Assembly (NCBI RefSeq): GCF_900155525.1
Contig: NZ_LT706952.1
Coordinates: forward strand, 354,256 to 418,255
DNA from: Mailhella massiliensis
GTDB lineage: Bacteria; Desulfobacterota; Desulfovibrionia; Desulfovibrionales; Desulfovibrionaceae
Direction: 5' to 3'
Length of the DNA: 64,000 nt
Shown: positions 26,943 to 34,051 of the stretch, in pieces
Position numbering within the stretch: position 1 is the stretch's first letter
How the letters are laid out: each line of letters opens with the position of its first letter
Notes under the pieces: generated by a model
What the model was told of the DNA's origin: nothing
Databases searched by the model: none
What the model saw: only the letters and a program-made list of their open reading frames with translations
Translations under genes and position numbers: made by a program

Positions 26943-28340
26943 GTCTATTCCAAAGATGGTCGGCTCCTGCTGAATCTTCTCGATAAGGCGTCAAAGGGGG
27001 CCCTGCCGATGACGGAGCCGGTGTTCGAGTTTCAGGAACGATTGCCGAAAGACATGTTCAAGGCAGCAAGGGAAGATAATGGAGCGTTCCATACTCGCAA
27101 GTTAGCTGCTGATAGAAATGATATCCAGCATTACTGGAATGTCCGACATGGGCATATGTCCAATGAAGAAATAGAAGATCTGGTAGAGTCTCTGACTACA
27201 GGACAGAACAGATTTTATGTGCGTGCCAATAAACCCTATGCTGAAAGTGTTGGCGTTTTAGGGAGTAGCACAGGGGGAAGAGGTGCTTTACGACCTTCTG
27301 AAGAGTTTACCTATCTGCATCAGGTGAACCCATTAAGTAACAAACGGCTCCTCAACATGAAGAGCCGTGCCTGGGAAACGCCGGATGGTTCCGCCTTCCA
27401 TCCTGATACCTCACACTCCCCTGAGGGAGGGGCCACGCAGCGAGCGTTCTCTGCTGACGGCGTTTCTGATGACTCCAATATACCCGCAATGGACGCGCTC
27501 CGCAAGGGCCTGCCGCCGCTTTTTGCGGGCGGGGCCGGGGCTGCGGCGCTTGCCCCGGGCGAGGCGCAGGCGGCGCAGAAGGGTGAATCCGGTGACGGTG
27601 CACCGTGGCGGAACGTCATGGATGAGATAACGCGCGGCCTCGGTCTCGGCACGCGCAACGTGCTTGAGGGCCTGGGCCGCGGGGCGACGCCGGGCCTTTC
27701 CGATCCGGGAAAGACGATATCGGACTTTTTCGGCCTTCCTGTTCCTGAAACGGATCTGGAAAAGAGAATGGCGTTTCTGGAAGGCGGGGCTGCGGAAGCC
27801 GTTCCGATGCTCTTTGGCGGCGGTGCCTTCCGGCTGACGGCCTTTCTCATGATTGTTTTCGTGATTTTCGTCTTTCCGATATGGACGTGTTTTCCAAGGG
27901 GATGCGCTGTGCAGGCGGGACGTGTTTTTCCCGGGGAAAGCGCAGGCGGCCCGGCGGGCGTTTTTTCTGCGGAGCATGTGCGCCGGGCGTTCTGCCCGGC
28001 GTTTTTGTTTTCGCCGGAGTTTTTTGAGGGCTGTTCCCGTCGTCGGCGGGCCCGAAAAGGGAAGACGCTCCGGGCGGAGGGGCGTTCCCTCGCCATGTAC
28101 CTTTGTAAACGGAGCCTTGAGGAAGGTTCCCTTGCCGGAGGGGGGCGGCGAAAACGCGGGCCGCGACTGCCTCGGCCGCAGGGACAGGGAAGAGAGCATG
28201 TGTTTTTATCCCGGCCGGCTCCTGCGGCAGGTGCCGCGCGGGCTGAGGGCTTCGTCGTGCAGCGTGGTCTGCGGCCGGAAGGGATGCGGCAAAGACGCCC
28301 GGAGACGCCCTTCCTGTGCCGCGGGCCCTTGCCCTGCTAG
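26862..28340 (+). CDS. Prophage effector cassette A (variable N-terminal effector, conserved C-terminal region)
   Basis: A 492-codon frame. Residues 1-27 are a header, MDVKKPGGILGLMTGAAAV then TPDEAEAA, shared with cassettes C and D. Residues about 28-225 are unique, markedly AT-richer at DNA level, and include HYWNVRHGHMSNEEIEDLVE and QNRFYVR, compatible with a small BECR-fold (barnase/EndoU/RelE-like) nuclease but not proven. From about residue 228 the shared region begins: APGEAQAAQKGE, DEITRGLGLGTRNVLEGLG, GLPVPETDLEKRMAFLEGGA. After about residue 330 the frame diverges from cassette C and runs through a terminator, so the last 160 codons are probably a decayed or non-coding tail. Confidence 0.65.
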   Translation: MDVKKPGGILGLMTGAAAVTPDEAEAAVYSKDGRLLLNLLDKASKGALPMTEPVFEFQERLPKDMFKAAREDNGAFHTRKLAADRNDIQHYWNVRHGHMSNEEIEDLVESLTTGQNRFYVRANKPYAESVGVLGSSTGGRGALRPSEEFTYLHQVNPLSNKRLLNMKSRAWETPDGSAFHPDTSHSPEGGATQRAFSADGVSDDSNIPAMDALRKGLPPLFAGGAGAAALAPGEAQAAQKGESGDGAPWRNVMDEITRGLGLGTRNVLEGLGRGATPGLSDPGKTISDFFGLPVPETDLEKRMAFLEGGAAEAVPMLFGGGAFRLTAFLMIVFVIFVFPIWTCFPRGCAVQAGRVFPGESAGGPAGVFSAEHVRRAFCPAFLFSPEFFEGCSRRRRARKGKTLRAEGRSLAMYLCKRSLEEGSLAGGGRRKRGPRLPRPQGQGREHVFLSRPAPAAGAARAEGFVVQRGLRPEGMRQRRPETPFLCRGPLPC

Positions 28341-28679
28341 ACTCGGGGAAAAAAGAGGTGAAGTGATGCTTGAACTTTCGCAGGGGGTGCGCGGCGCGTG
28401 CCTGGGCGGTGCGGGCGGCGTGTGGGATTATGTGACGGAGGAGGGCGTTCTTTCCCGCCTTCAGGATGTGACGGAAATCATAAGGCAGAACAAAGAAGCG
28501 CAGAACGCGCAGAAATGCGGCTTTCAGAAAGCGCCCACCTTCCGGCGCGTGGCCTCCATCCCCGTGGCGGTGGTGGATATCGCGGCCGCGCAGGGGCTTG
28601 ATATTCTGAACGACCCGGAGGCCATGCGGAAATTTCTGAACGACCCGGACAACCGTGCCTTCCGCACGACGCTGGAGAG
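27549..28679. repeat. Long direct repeat, copy 1 (1.13 kb)
   Basis: Runs from the conserved C-terminal region of cassette A, across its 3' region and terminator, to the end of the next 106-residue gene. Nearly identical to 29766-30936 apart from a 39-bp segment present only in copy 2 and a few point changes. Confidence 0.9.
27981..28010 (+). terminator. Terminator inside the 3' region of cassette A
   Basis: CGCCGGGC stem with a 5-nt loop and GCCCGGCG, followed by TTTTTGTTTT. The same element is present in cassette B at 30238. Confidence 0.8.
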
Positions 28680-28686
28680 TGTGTGA
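28366..28686 (+). CDS. Conserved 106-residue cassette-leader protein (copy 2)
   Basis: A 106-residue protein starting MLELSQGVRGACLGGAGG, with a central RLQDVTEIIRQNKEAQNAQK and a C-terminal FLNDPDNRAFRTTLESV. The ribosome site is AGAGGTGAAG. Its stop overlaps the start of cassette B as TGATG, so the two are translationally coupled. Copies precede cassettes A (truncated), B and C. Because the same protein accompanies different effector domains it is unlikely to be a specific antitoxin; a virion, chaperone or packaging role is more plausible. I do not recognise a family. Confidence 0.75.
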   Translation: MLELSQGVRGACLGGAGGVWDYVTEEGVLSRLQDVTEIIRQNKEAQNAQKCGFQKAPTFRRVASIPVAVVDIAAAQGLDILNDPEAMRKFLNDPDNRAFRTTLESV

Positions 28687-30365
28687 TGGCGAAGATACCC
28701 CAGAAGTTCATGGGACTGCTCGGAAAGTTTGCCGACAGCCTCGACTACAATGATTTACCCAAAGGATGGGCGGATAATCCTGAGATAGTTGAAGCGGCCG
28801 GGGAGCTGTACCGCGATATGGGCACGGAAAGCCCGTTTTTCAAGGCCTGGTTTGGAAACTGGCCTGCTGCAAAAGCCTATCATGAAGCCGTATCCGGGAG
28901 ACCGGTAGTGACGTTGACCGGAAAAGAATTTCAGAAGGATGGAGTGCCGCTGACGGAAAAAGTTCCGGCATGGTATGACGAGATGTTCCGAGGGGCGGTG
29001 CGAAGCCCGGAGCTTGGAGACGTGATCCTTGACCTTGAAGGCGTCAAAGATTCGATGGGGCACGGTATAGGTAGGGAAAAGTCGGCCGCGTTCGCTGCGG
29101 TGCCGGATATCATCAGAAAAGGAACGGTGTTTGACCGGCAAAGCAACTGGAAAGGGAGAGGGTACGACACGTCGGTGATATCCGCGCCCGTGCGTATCGG
29201 CGATACGGATTATGCCGGGGAAGTTGTTGTAAAAACAGGTAAAGACAGGCAGGGACTTTATCTGCATGAGGTGGAAAATAAAAAGAGGCTCGAAGATGCG
29301 TTCAAGACTGCCAACGGCAGCGCACCCCAAGCCTCACGATTGATTTTGGGGCAAAAGCTTGACGATGTCAAGCGCTCTTCCAAAGTCGTTGATGGTGAAG
29401 GCCGACCTCTTGTCGTTCACCACAATACAGACGCCGTTTTTGATACTTTTTCCACAGACAAGATAAACAGTCTGGGCGCTTATGGTGAGGGCTTTTATTT
29501 TGCCGAAAAGCCTGCGCCGTATGGCCCTCATCAGATGGATGTCTATCTGAAAGGAACGTATGGGTTGCCGGAAAAACGCGCGGCACGGCGTGCTGGCCTG
29601 CCGGTTCAGGATCTGGACTACGTCCATGTGCCTGATAAAGGTTATTGGATGGTAAAAGAGCCGAACCAGATCAAGTCCGTCCAGAATCGCGGCACATTCA
29701 ATCCTGACGATCCGAATATTTATAAGGCGTTCCCATGGGCTATGGGAGGAGCAGGAACCGCCGCCCTTGCCCCGGGCGAGGCGCAGGCGGCGCAGAAGGG
29801 TGAATCCGGTGACGGTGCACCGTGGCGGAACGTCATGGATGAGATAACGCGCGGCCTCGGCCTCGGCACGCGCAATGTGCTGGAAGGCCTGGGCGGCGGG
29901 GCGACGCCGGGCCTTTCCGATCCGGGGAAGACGATATCGGACTTTTTCGGCCTTCCTGTTCCTGAAACGGATCTGGAAAAGAGAATGGCGTTTCTGGAAG
30001 GCGGGGCTGCGGAAGCCGTTTCGATGCTCTTTGGCGGCGGGGCCTTCCGGCTGACGGCCTTTCTCATGGTTGTTTTTCGTGACTTTCGTCTTTCCGATAT
30101 GGACGTGTTTTCCAAGGGGATGCGCTGTGCAGGCGGGACGTGTTTTTCCCGGGGAAAGCGCAGGCGGCCCGGCGGATGCGGCGGGAGAGGCGAAGAAAGC
30201 AAACGTCCCTGCGGGCGTTTTTTCTGCGGAGCATGTGCGCCGGGCGTTCTGCCCGGCGTTTTTGTTTTCGCCGGAGTTTTTCGAGGGCTGTTCCCGTCGT
30301 CGGCGGGCCCGAAAAAGGAAGACGCTCCGGGCGGAGGGGCGTTCCCTCGCCATATACCTTTGTAA
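28686..30365 (+). CDS. Prophage effector cassette B: BECR nuclease-like plus ADP-ribosyltransferase-like
   Basis: A 559-residue frame. Residues about 1-55 include FFKAWFGNWPAAKAYHEA, common at the start of phage polyvalent proteins. About 115-195 (SMGHGIGREKSAAF through VRIGDTDYAGEVVVKTGK and GLYLHEV) match the layout of phage BECR-fold nucleases (PBECR group). About 235-310 (GRPLVVHHNTDAVFDTFS, GAYGEGFYFAEKPAPYG) match the ADP-ribosyltransferase domain of polyvalent proteins (ART-PolyVal type). From about residue 350 it has the shared region APGEAQAAQKGE through LEKRMAFLEGGA. It lacks the MDVKK header of A, C and D. The last 100 codons run through a terminator and look non-native. Confidence 0.75.
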   Translation: MAKIPQKFMGLLGKFADSLDYNDLPKGWADNPEIVEAAGELYRDMGTESPFFKAWFGNWPAAKAYHEAVSGRPVVTLTGKEFQKDGVPLTEKVPAWYDEMFRGAVRSPELGDVILDLEGVKDSMGHGIGREKSAAFAAVPDIIRKGTVFDRQSNWKGRGYDTSVISAPVRIGDTDYAGEVVVKTGKDRQGLYLHEVENKKRLEDAFKTANGSAPQASRLILGQKLDDVKRSSKVVDGEGRPLVVHHNTDAVFDTFSTDKINSLGAYGEGFYFAEKPAPYGPHQMDVYLKGTYGLPEKRAARRAGLPVQDLDYVHVPDKGYWMVKEPNQIKSVQNRGTFNPDDPNIYKAFPWAMGGAGTAALAPGEAQAAQKGESGDGAPWRNVMDEITRGLGLGTRNVLEGLGGGATPGLSDPGKTISDFFGLPVPETDLEKRMAFLEGGAAEAVSMLFGGGAFRLTAFLMVVFRDFRLSDMDVFSKGMRCAGGTCFSRGKRRRPGGCGGRGEESKRPCGRFFCGACAPGVLPGVFVFAGVFRGLFPSSAGPKKEDAPGGGAFPRHIPL

Positions 30366-30936
30366 ACGGAGCCTTGAGGAAGGTTCCCTTGCCGGAGGGG
30401 GGGGCGAAAACGCGGGCCGCGACTGCCTCGGCCGCAGGGACAGGGAAGAGAGCATGTGTTTTTATCCCGGCCGGCTCCTGCGGCAGTTGCCGCGCGGGCT
30501 GGGGGCTTCGTCGTGCAGCGTGGTCTGCGGCCGGAAGGGATGCGGCAAAGACGCCCGGAGACGCCCTTCCTGTGCCGCGGGCCCTTGCCCTGCTAGACTC
30601 GGGGAAAAAAGAGGTGAAGTGATGCTTGAACTTTCGCAGGGGGTGCGCGGCGCGTGCCTGGGCGGTGCGGGCGGCGTGTGGGATTATGTGACGGAGGAGG
30701 GCGTTCTTTCCCGCCTTCAGGACGTGACGGACATCATAAGGCAGAACAAAGAAGCGCAGAACGCGCAGAAATGCGGCTTTCAGAAAGCGCCCACCTTCCG
30801 GCGCGTGGCCTCCATCCCCGTGGCGGTGGCGGATATCGCGGCCGCGCAGGGGCTGGACATTCTGAACGACCCGGAGGCCATGCGGAAATTTCTGAACGAC
30901 CCGGACAACCGCGCCTTCCGCACGACGCTGGAGAGA
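29766..30936. repeat. Long direct repeat, copy 2 (1.17 kb)
   Basis: Second copy of 27549-28679. It carries a 39-bp insertion at about 30175-30213 (begins GATGCGGCGGGAGAGG) and one extra T near 30076 that changes the reading frame of the effector tail relative to cassette A. Confidence 0.9.
30238..30265 (+). terminator. Terminator inside the 3' region of cassette B
   Basis: Identical stem-loop and T run to 27981-28010. Confidence 0.8.
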
Positions 30937-30942
30937 GTATGA
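30622..30942 (+). CDS. Conserved 106-residue cassette-leader protein (copy 3)
   Basis: Differs from the copy at 28366 by only a few residues (for example DVTDIIRQ for DVTEIIRQ and VADIAA for VVDIAA). Same ribosome site and upstream sequence. It ends 2 bp before the header ATG of cassette C. Confidence 0.75.
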   Translation: MLELSQGVRGACLGGAGGVWDYVTEEGVLSRLQDVTDIIRQNKEAQNAQKCGFQKAPTFRRVASIPVAVADIAAAQGLDILNDPEAMRKFLNDPDNRAFRTTLERV

Positions 30943-31025
30943 GGATGGACGTGAAGAAGCTTGGCGGGATTCTGGGACTTATGACCGGAGCGACAGCCGT
31001 AACGCCGGATGAGGCGGAAGCGGCG
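30715..31025. repeat. Direct repeat of the cassette junction, copy 2 (311 bp)
   Basis: Matches 26632-26942; covers most of the 106-residue gene and the header of cassette C. The match stops exactly where the variable effector segment starts. Confidence 0.8.
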
Positions 31026-32048
31026 CGCCCATGGAATGGGAAAGGCGTAGCCGATATTGTAGAGCAGATAAGGACAGGCAACATAAGAGGTGGTCTTCTT
31101 GGCCGCTTTTCAGAAGATGATCTTGGTGAGCTGCAGAAAAGAAATCCTGAATATACGAAACCTGAACATGTCATGACCGCCGAAGATGTCGCGCATGTCA
31201 AGAACTCACGGATCGACAAGCCGAAACAAAAACATAAAAAAACGCCTGATGAAGTTGGCGATATGCTGAACAGCATTACCACAAGCACCAGACGAAGGTT
31301 TGTTACGACAAAAGAAGGACACCCGACAGGTATTGTTGTACCGCATGGGAACACAACCTATCTGGGTATTCTTGAGCCTGAAGACGGAGGCAGGGCGGGC
31401 ATATGGACTGTGTATGACCCCAAAACAGAAAAACTCCCCAACAAGTTGGGGAGTTCAGATTCGGGGAGGCGCAATGTCCCATCTAACTATGCCGCCGAAG
31501 ACGGCTCGTTTACGCAGCGTCAGCTTTCTGCTGTCGAATCTGATAAAAAAATAAACTTTCAGGATCCACTTGTCAATGGAGCTGCCCTTCTTACCGGGAC
31601 AGGTGCTGCGCTACTTTATCCCGGCGAAGCGCAGGCTGCTCAGAAGAATGCAGGCGGTGCTTCTTCGTGGCAGGATGAGATAACGCGCGGCCTTGGCCTC
31701 GGCACGCGCAACGTGCTGGAAGGCCTGGGCGATGTTTCAGATACGTTTTTGAATCAGCCCGTCAACGCCGTGGGGCGGCTTTTCGGATACGATATTGGGC
31801 TTGGCAACCCCGGCAAAGAGCTTGCCGACGCGATGGGGCTTCCTGTTCCTGAAACGGATCTGGAAAAGAGAATGGCGTTTCTGGAAGGAGGTGCTGCGGA
31901 AGCCGTTCCCATGATCCTGGGCGGCGGGGCCATGGCGAAGATGGCCGCCTCGCCTGTGACTCGCGGCGTCGGCAGGGAGCTTTTTGCCACGCCCGGGCGG
32001 GACATGGCCCTGGGCGGGCTGCTCGGAAGTTTCTTTGGAGGGGACTGA
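30945..32048 (+). CDS. Prophage effector cassette C, with an intact C-terminus
   Basis: A 367-residue protein and the most complete cassette. The header MDVKKLGGILGLMTG and TPDEAEAA is followed by a unique AT-rich segment (residues about 28-200) containing TPDEVGDMLNSITTSTRRRF and a Tyr/Asp-rich part ending SSDSGRRN, again reminiscent of a small BECR-type nuclease. Then come LYPGEAQAAQKN, DEITRGLGLGTRNVLEGLG, a segment shared with cassette D (FLNQPVNAVGRLFGYDIGLG), LEKRMAFLEGGA, GGGAMAKMA and a proper end GLLGSFFGGD. It is directly followed by the adaptor gene, placing the cassettes in the virion-protein operon. Confidence 0.7.
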   Translation: MDVKKLGGILGLMTGATAVTPDEAEAARPWNGKGVADIVEQIRTGNIRGGLLGRFSEDDLGELQKRNPEYTKPEHVMTAEDVAHVKNSRIDKPKQKHKKTPDEVGDMLNSITTSTRRRFVTTKEGHPTGIVVPHGNTTYLGILEPEDGGRAGIWTVYDPKTEKLPNKLGSSDSGRRNVPSNYAAEDGSFTQRQLSAVESDKKINFQDPLVNGAALLTGTGAALLYPGEAQAAQKNAGGASSWQDEITRGLGLGTRNVLEGLGDVSDTFLNQPVNAVGRLFGYDIGLGNPGKELADAMGLPVPETDLEKRMAFLEGGAAEAVPMILGGGAMAKMAASPVTRGVGRELFATPGRDMALGGLLGSFFGGD

Positions 32049-32049
32049 T

Positions 32050-32694
32050 ATGGCCGATCTTACCAGCTACACGGGGCTTTGCGAAGCCGTGGCCGACTAC
32101 CTCGGCCGCGACGACATGACGGACAGAATACCCACCTTCATCGCCCTTGCGGAGCGGCGCATGAACCGGGAGCTCCGGCTCCGGCTCATGGAGCGGCGGG
32201 CGGAAGCGGAGGTGCAGGCCATGCAGAGCGCGGTTCCTCTGCCGTGGCGCAGGCAGGCGGGCAACTGGGACGTGTTTCTGGAAATGCGCGACCTTACCTT
32301 CATGGACGAAGGCGGCCGCACGGAGAATCTGCGCTACCTTCCGCCGGACACCTACGGGCAGAGGCGGGAGGCGGGCAGAGTGCGCGAATACACCATCATC
32401 GGGCGCGACCTGTTTCTTCTGCCTGCGCCGGACGGGCCGGGCAGGCTTTACCTCACCTATTATGCGGAAATAGAGCCGCTCGGCGAGAAGCAGCCGGACA
32501 ATGCGGTGCTTCTCATGTTTCCCGATCTGTACCTTTACGGCGCGCTGGTGGAAAGCGGGCCGTTCACGCGGGGGAGCGCGCCCCTTGAGATGTGGACGCA
32601 GTACTATTCCGCCGCAAGGCAGAAGGCGGAGTCCTGTGAACAGCGGGCGCGGTTCACGGCCAACATCACCATGCGCCCGGCAAGGAGGATATAG
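32050..32694 (+). CDS. Phage head-tail adaptor-like protein
   Basis: A 214-residue protein with an N-terminal helix (LTSYTGLCEAVADYLGRDD), FIALAERRMNRELRL and a C-terminal helical part with DNAVLLMFPDLYLYGALVE. This is the pattern of SU10/P22 gp4-type adaptor proteins that sit below the portal in podoviruses. Ribosome site TTGGAGG. It starts 1 bp after cassette C and is followed by three more virion genes in tight succession. No portal gene is visible upstream. Confidence 0.65.
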   Translation: MADLTSYTGLCEAVADYLGRDDMTDRIPTFIALAERRMNRELRLRLMERRAEAEVQAMQSAVPLPWRRQAGNWDVFLEMRDLTFMDEGGRTENLRYLPPDTYGQRREAGRVREYTIIGRDLFLLPAPDGPGRLYLTYYAEIEPLGEKQPDNAVLLMFPDLYLYGALVESGPFTRGSAPLEMWTQYYSAARQKAESCEQRARFTANITMRPARRI

Positions 32695-32695
32695 C

Positions 32696-33061
32696 ATGAG
32701 CCTGACCAATCACGGAGAAGACAAGCTGCTGACCCTGTTCAAGAACGAAGGGCCCTATTACCTTGCGCTTTTTACCGCGACTCCCGGGGAAACGGGGGGC
32801 GGCACGGAAGTGTCGGGCGGCGCGTATGCGCGCAGGCAGGTGACCTTCGGCAATCCTTCAAACGGCAGCATGAAGAACAGCGCAGCCATAGAGTTTCCCA
32901 CGGCCACGGCCTCCTGGGGCACGGCGGTGGCCTGGGGGCTGTTCGACGCGGCCACAAGCGGAAACCTTGTGTGGTACGGGAGCATCACCGATCCCAAGGA
33001 GCTGCTCAAGGGAGATATCTACCGCATCAACGCAAACGGCCTCACGCTGACCATGGACTAG
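32696..33061 (+). CDS. Phage structural protein, tail-fibre-associated type
   Basis: A 121-residue beta-rich protein: YYLALFTATPGETGGGTEV, YARRQVTFGNPSNGSMKN and an all-beta C-terminus. Short proteins of this type lie between adaptor and stabilisation genes in several podovirus-like loci. Ribosome site AAGGAGG just before the ATG. Exact virion position unknown. Confidence 0.6.
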   Translation: MSLTNHGEDKLLTLFKNEGPYYLALFTATPGETGGGTEVSGGAYARRQVTFGNPSNGSMKNSAAIEFPTATASWGTAVAWGLFDAATSGNLVWYGSITDPKELLKGDIYRINANGLTLTMD

Positions 33062-33064
33062 GCC

Positions 33065-34051
33065 ATGGCGGGTTCCTTCAAGGCGACAAAGGCTCCGCCG
33101 CAGACGCTGGAGCGGCTCGATACCTGGGGAACGCTGGATGAGCTGCCGTGGTCGCTGGACAGTTCCGTATGGACCACGGCGGGCGAATACGCCCTCACGC
33201 TTTCGGAACCCTGCAAAAGCGGGCAGTCGCTTGCCCCGGTACGGAAGAAGGTCATCGCGCTTCCCGGTTCGGGCAAAAGCGGACAGTCGTTTTCCGCCCT
33301 GCGCGTCCGTACGGGCGTCCGCACGGATGCGGCGAAAAGCGGGGCGACGGCGTCGTTTCTGCGCAGGCGTCCCTTTGCCGGCGCAGGCGCGGCGCAGAGC
33401 GGGCAGGCGCTTGCGCTTCTGCGGGTGTTTTTCTTCACGGCGTCGGCCGGAGGGGAGAGCGGAGCGCTTCTTTCCTCTCTTCGGGTACGCACGGCGTCTC
33501 TTTCCGGCCTTTCGGCGCGTTCCGGTCAGGCGGAGGAATCCCTTCGCGTGCGCTGTGTGTTTCCTGCCGGGGGCGACGTCGTCTCGGGCGGGGCGTTTTT
33601 TGCCCTGCGTATCCGCGAGGATGTGCGTGAGGATGCCGCGCTTGCAGGCGGGCTTCTTCCCCTTCTGCGCGTGCGGCCTTTTTACGGCGCAGGAGAAGCG
33701 GAAAGCGGGCAGACGTTTGCGCTTTTGCGTGTGCGGCCCCTTGCGGGCTCGGGGCAGGGTGCGGGCGGGGAGGCTTTTTCCTTTGTCCGGGTGCGGACGA
33801 CGCCTCTTTCCGGCCTTTCGGCGGATACGGGGCAGAGCATCGTTTTTCTTCGTGTGCGCTGCATCGAACCCGGCCCGGGTACGGGCGCGGCGGGAGCGGC
33901 GTTTTTGGCGGAATACAAGGGATGGGGCTGGACGCCGGCGCAGCATGAGGATGGAAGCTGGACGCAGGCGCAGGGCGCGCCCTCTGCGCCGTGGAGGGAG
34001 ATTCCCCGGCCCGGCGATGCGGCATGGGTGGAGGTGGTACAGTGGCAATGA
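33065..34051 (+). CDS. Phage protein built of about twelve 20-residue repeats
   Basis: A 328-residue protein. After an N-terminal LERLDTWGTLDELPWSLDSS come about twelve repeats of roughly 20 residues, from residue 51 to 290, with the pattern SGQxxxxLRVR plus 8-10 variable residues (SGQSFSALRVR, SGQALALLRVF, SGQTFALLRVR). The regular period suggests a beta-solenoid or beta-roll, as in tail fibres or decoration proteins. The C-terminus is Trp-rich (GWGWTPAQHEDGSWTQAQG). It overlaps the next gene by a few bases. I do not know a named family. Confidence 0.65.
   Translation: MAGSFKATKAPPQTLERLDTWGTLDELPWSLDSSVWTTAGEYALTLSEPCKSGQSLAPVRKKVIALPGSGKSGQSFSALRVRTGVRTDAAKSGATASFLRRRPFAGAGAAQSGQALALLRVFFFTASAGGESGALLSSLRVRTASLSGLSARSGQAEESLRVRCVFPAGGDVVSGGAFFALRIREDVREDAALAGGLLPLLRVRPFYGAGEAESGQTFALLRVRPLAGSGQGAGGEAFSFVRVRTTPLSGLSADTGQSIVFLRVRCIEPGPGTGAAGAAFLAEYKGWGWTPAQHEDGSWTQAQGAPSAPWREIPRPGDAAWVEVVQWQ

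Noticed and set aside
28000..28340. Reading the tail of cassette A as a genuine protein domain
   Set aside because: It lies beyond a strong terminator, is Arg/Pro-rich, is in a different frame from the same DNA in cassette B, and does not match the proper C-terminus of cassette C.
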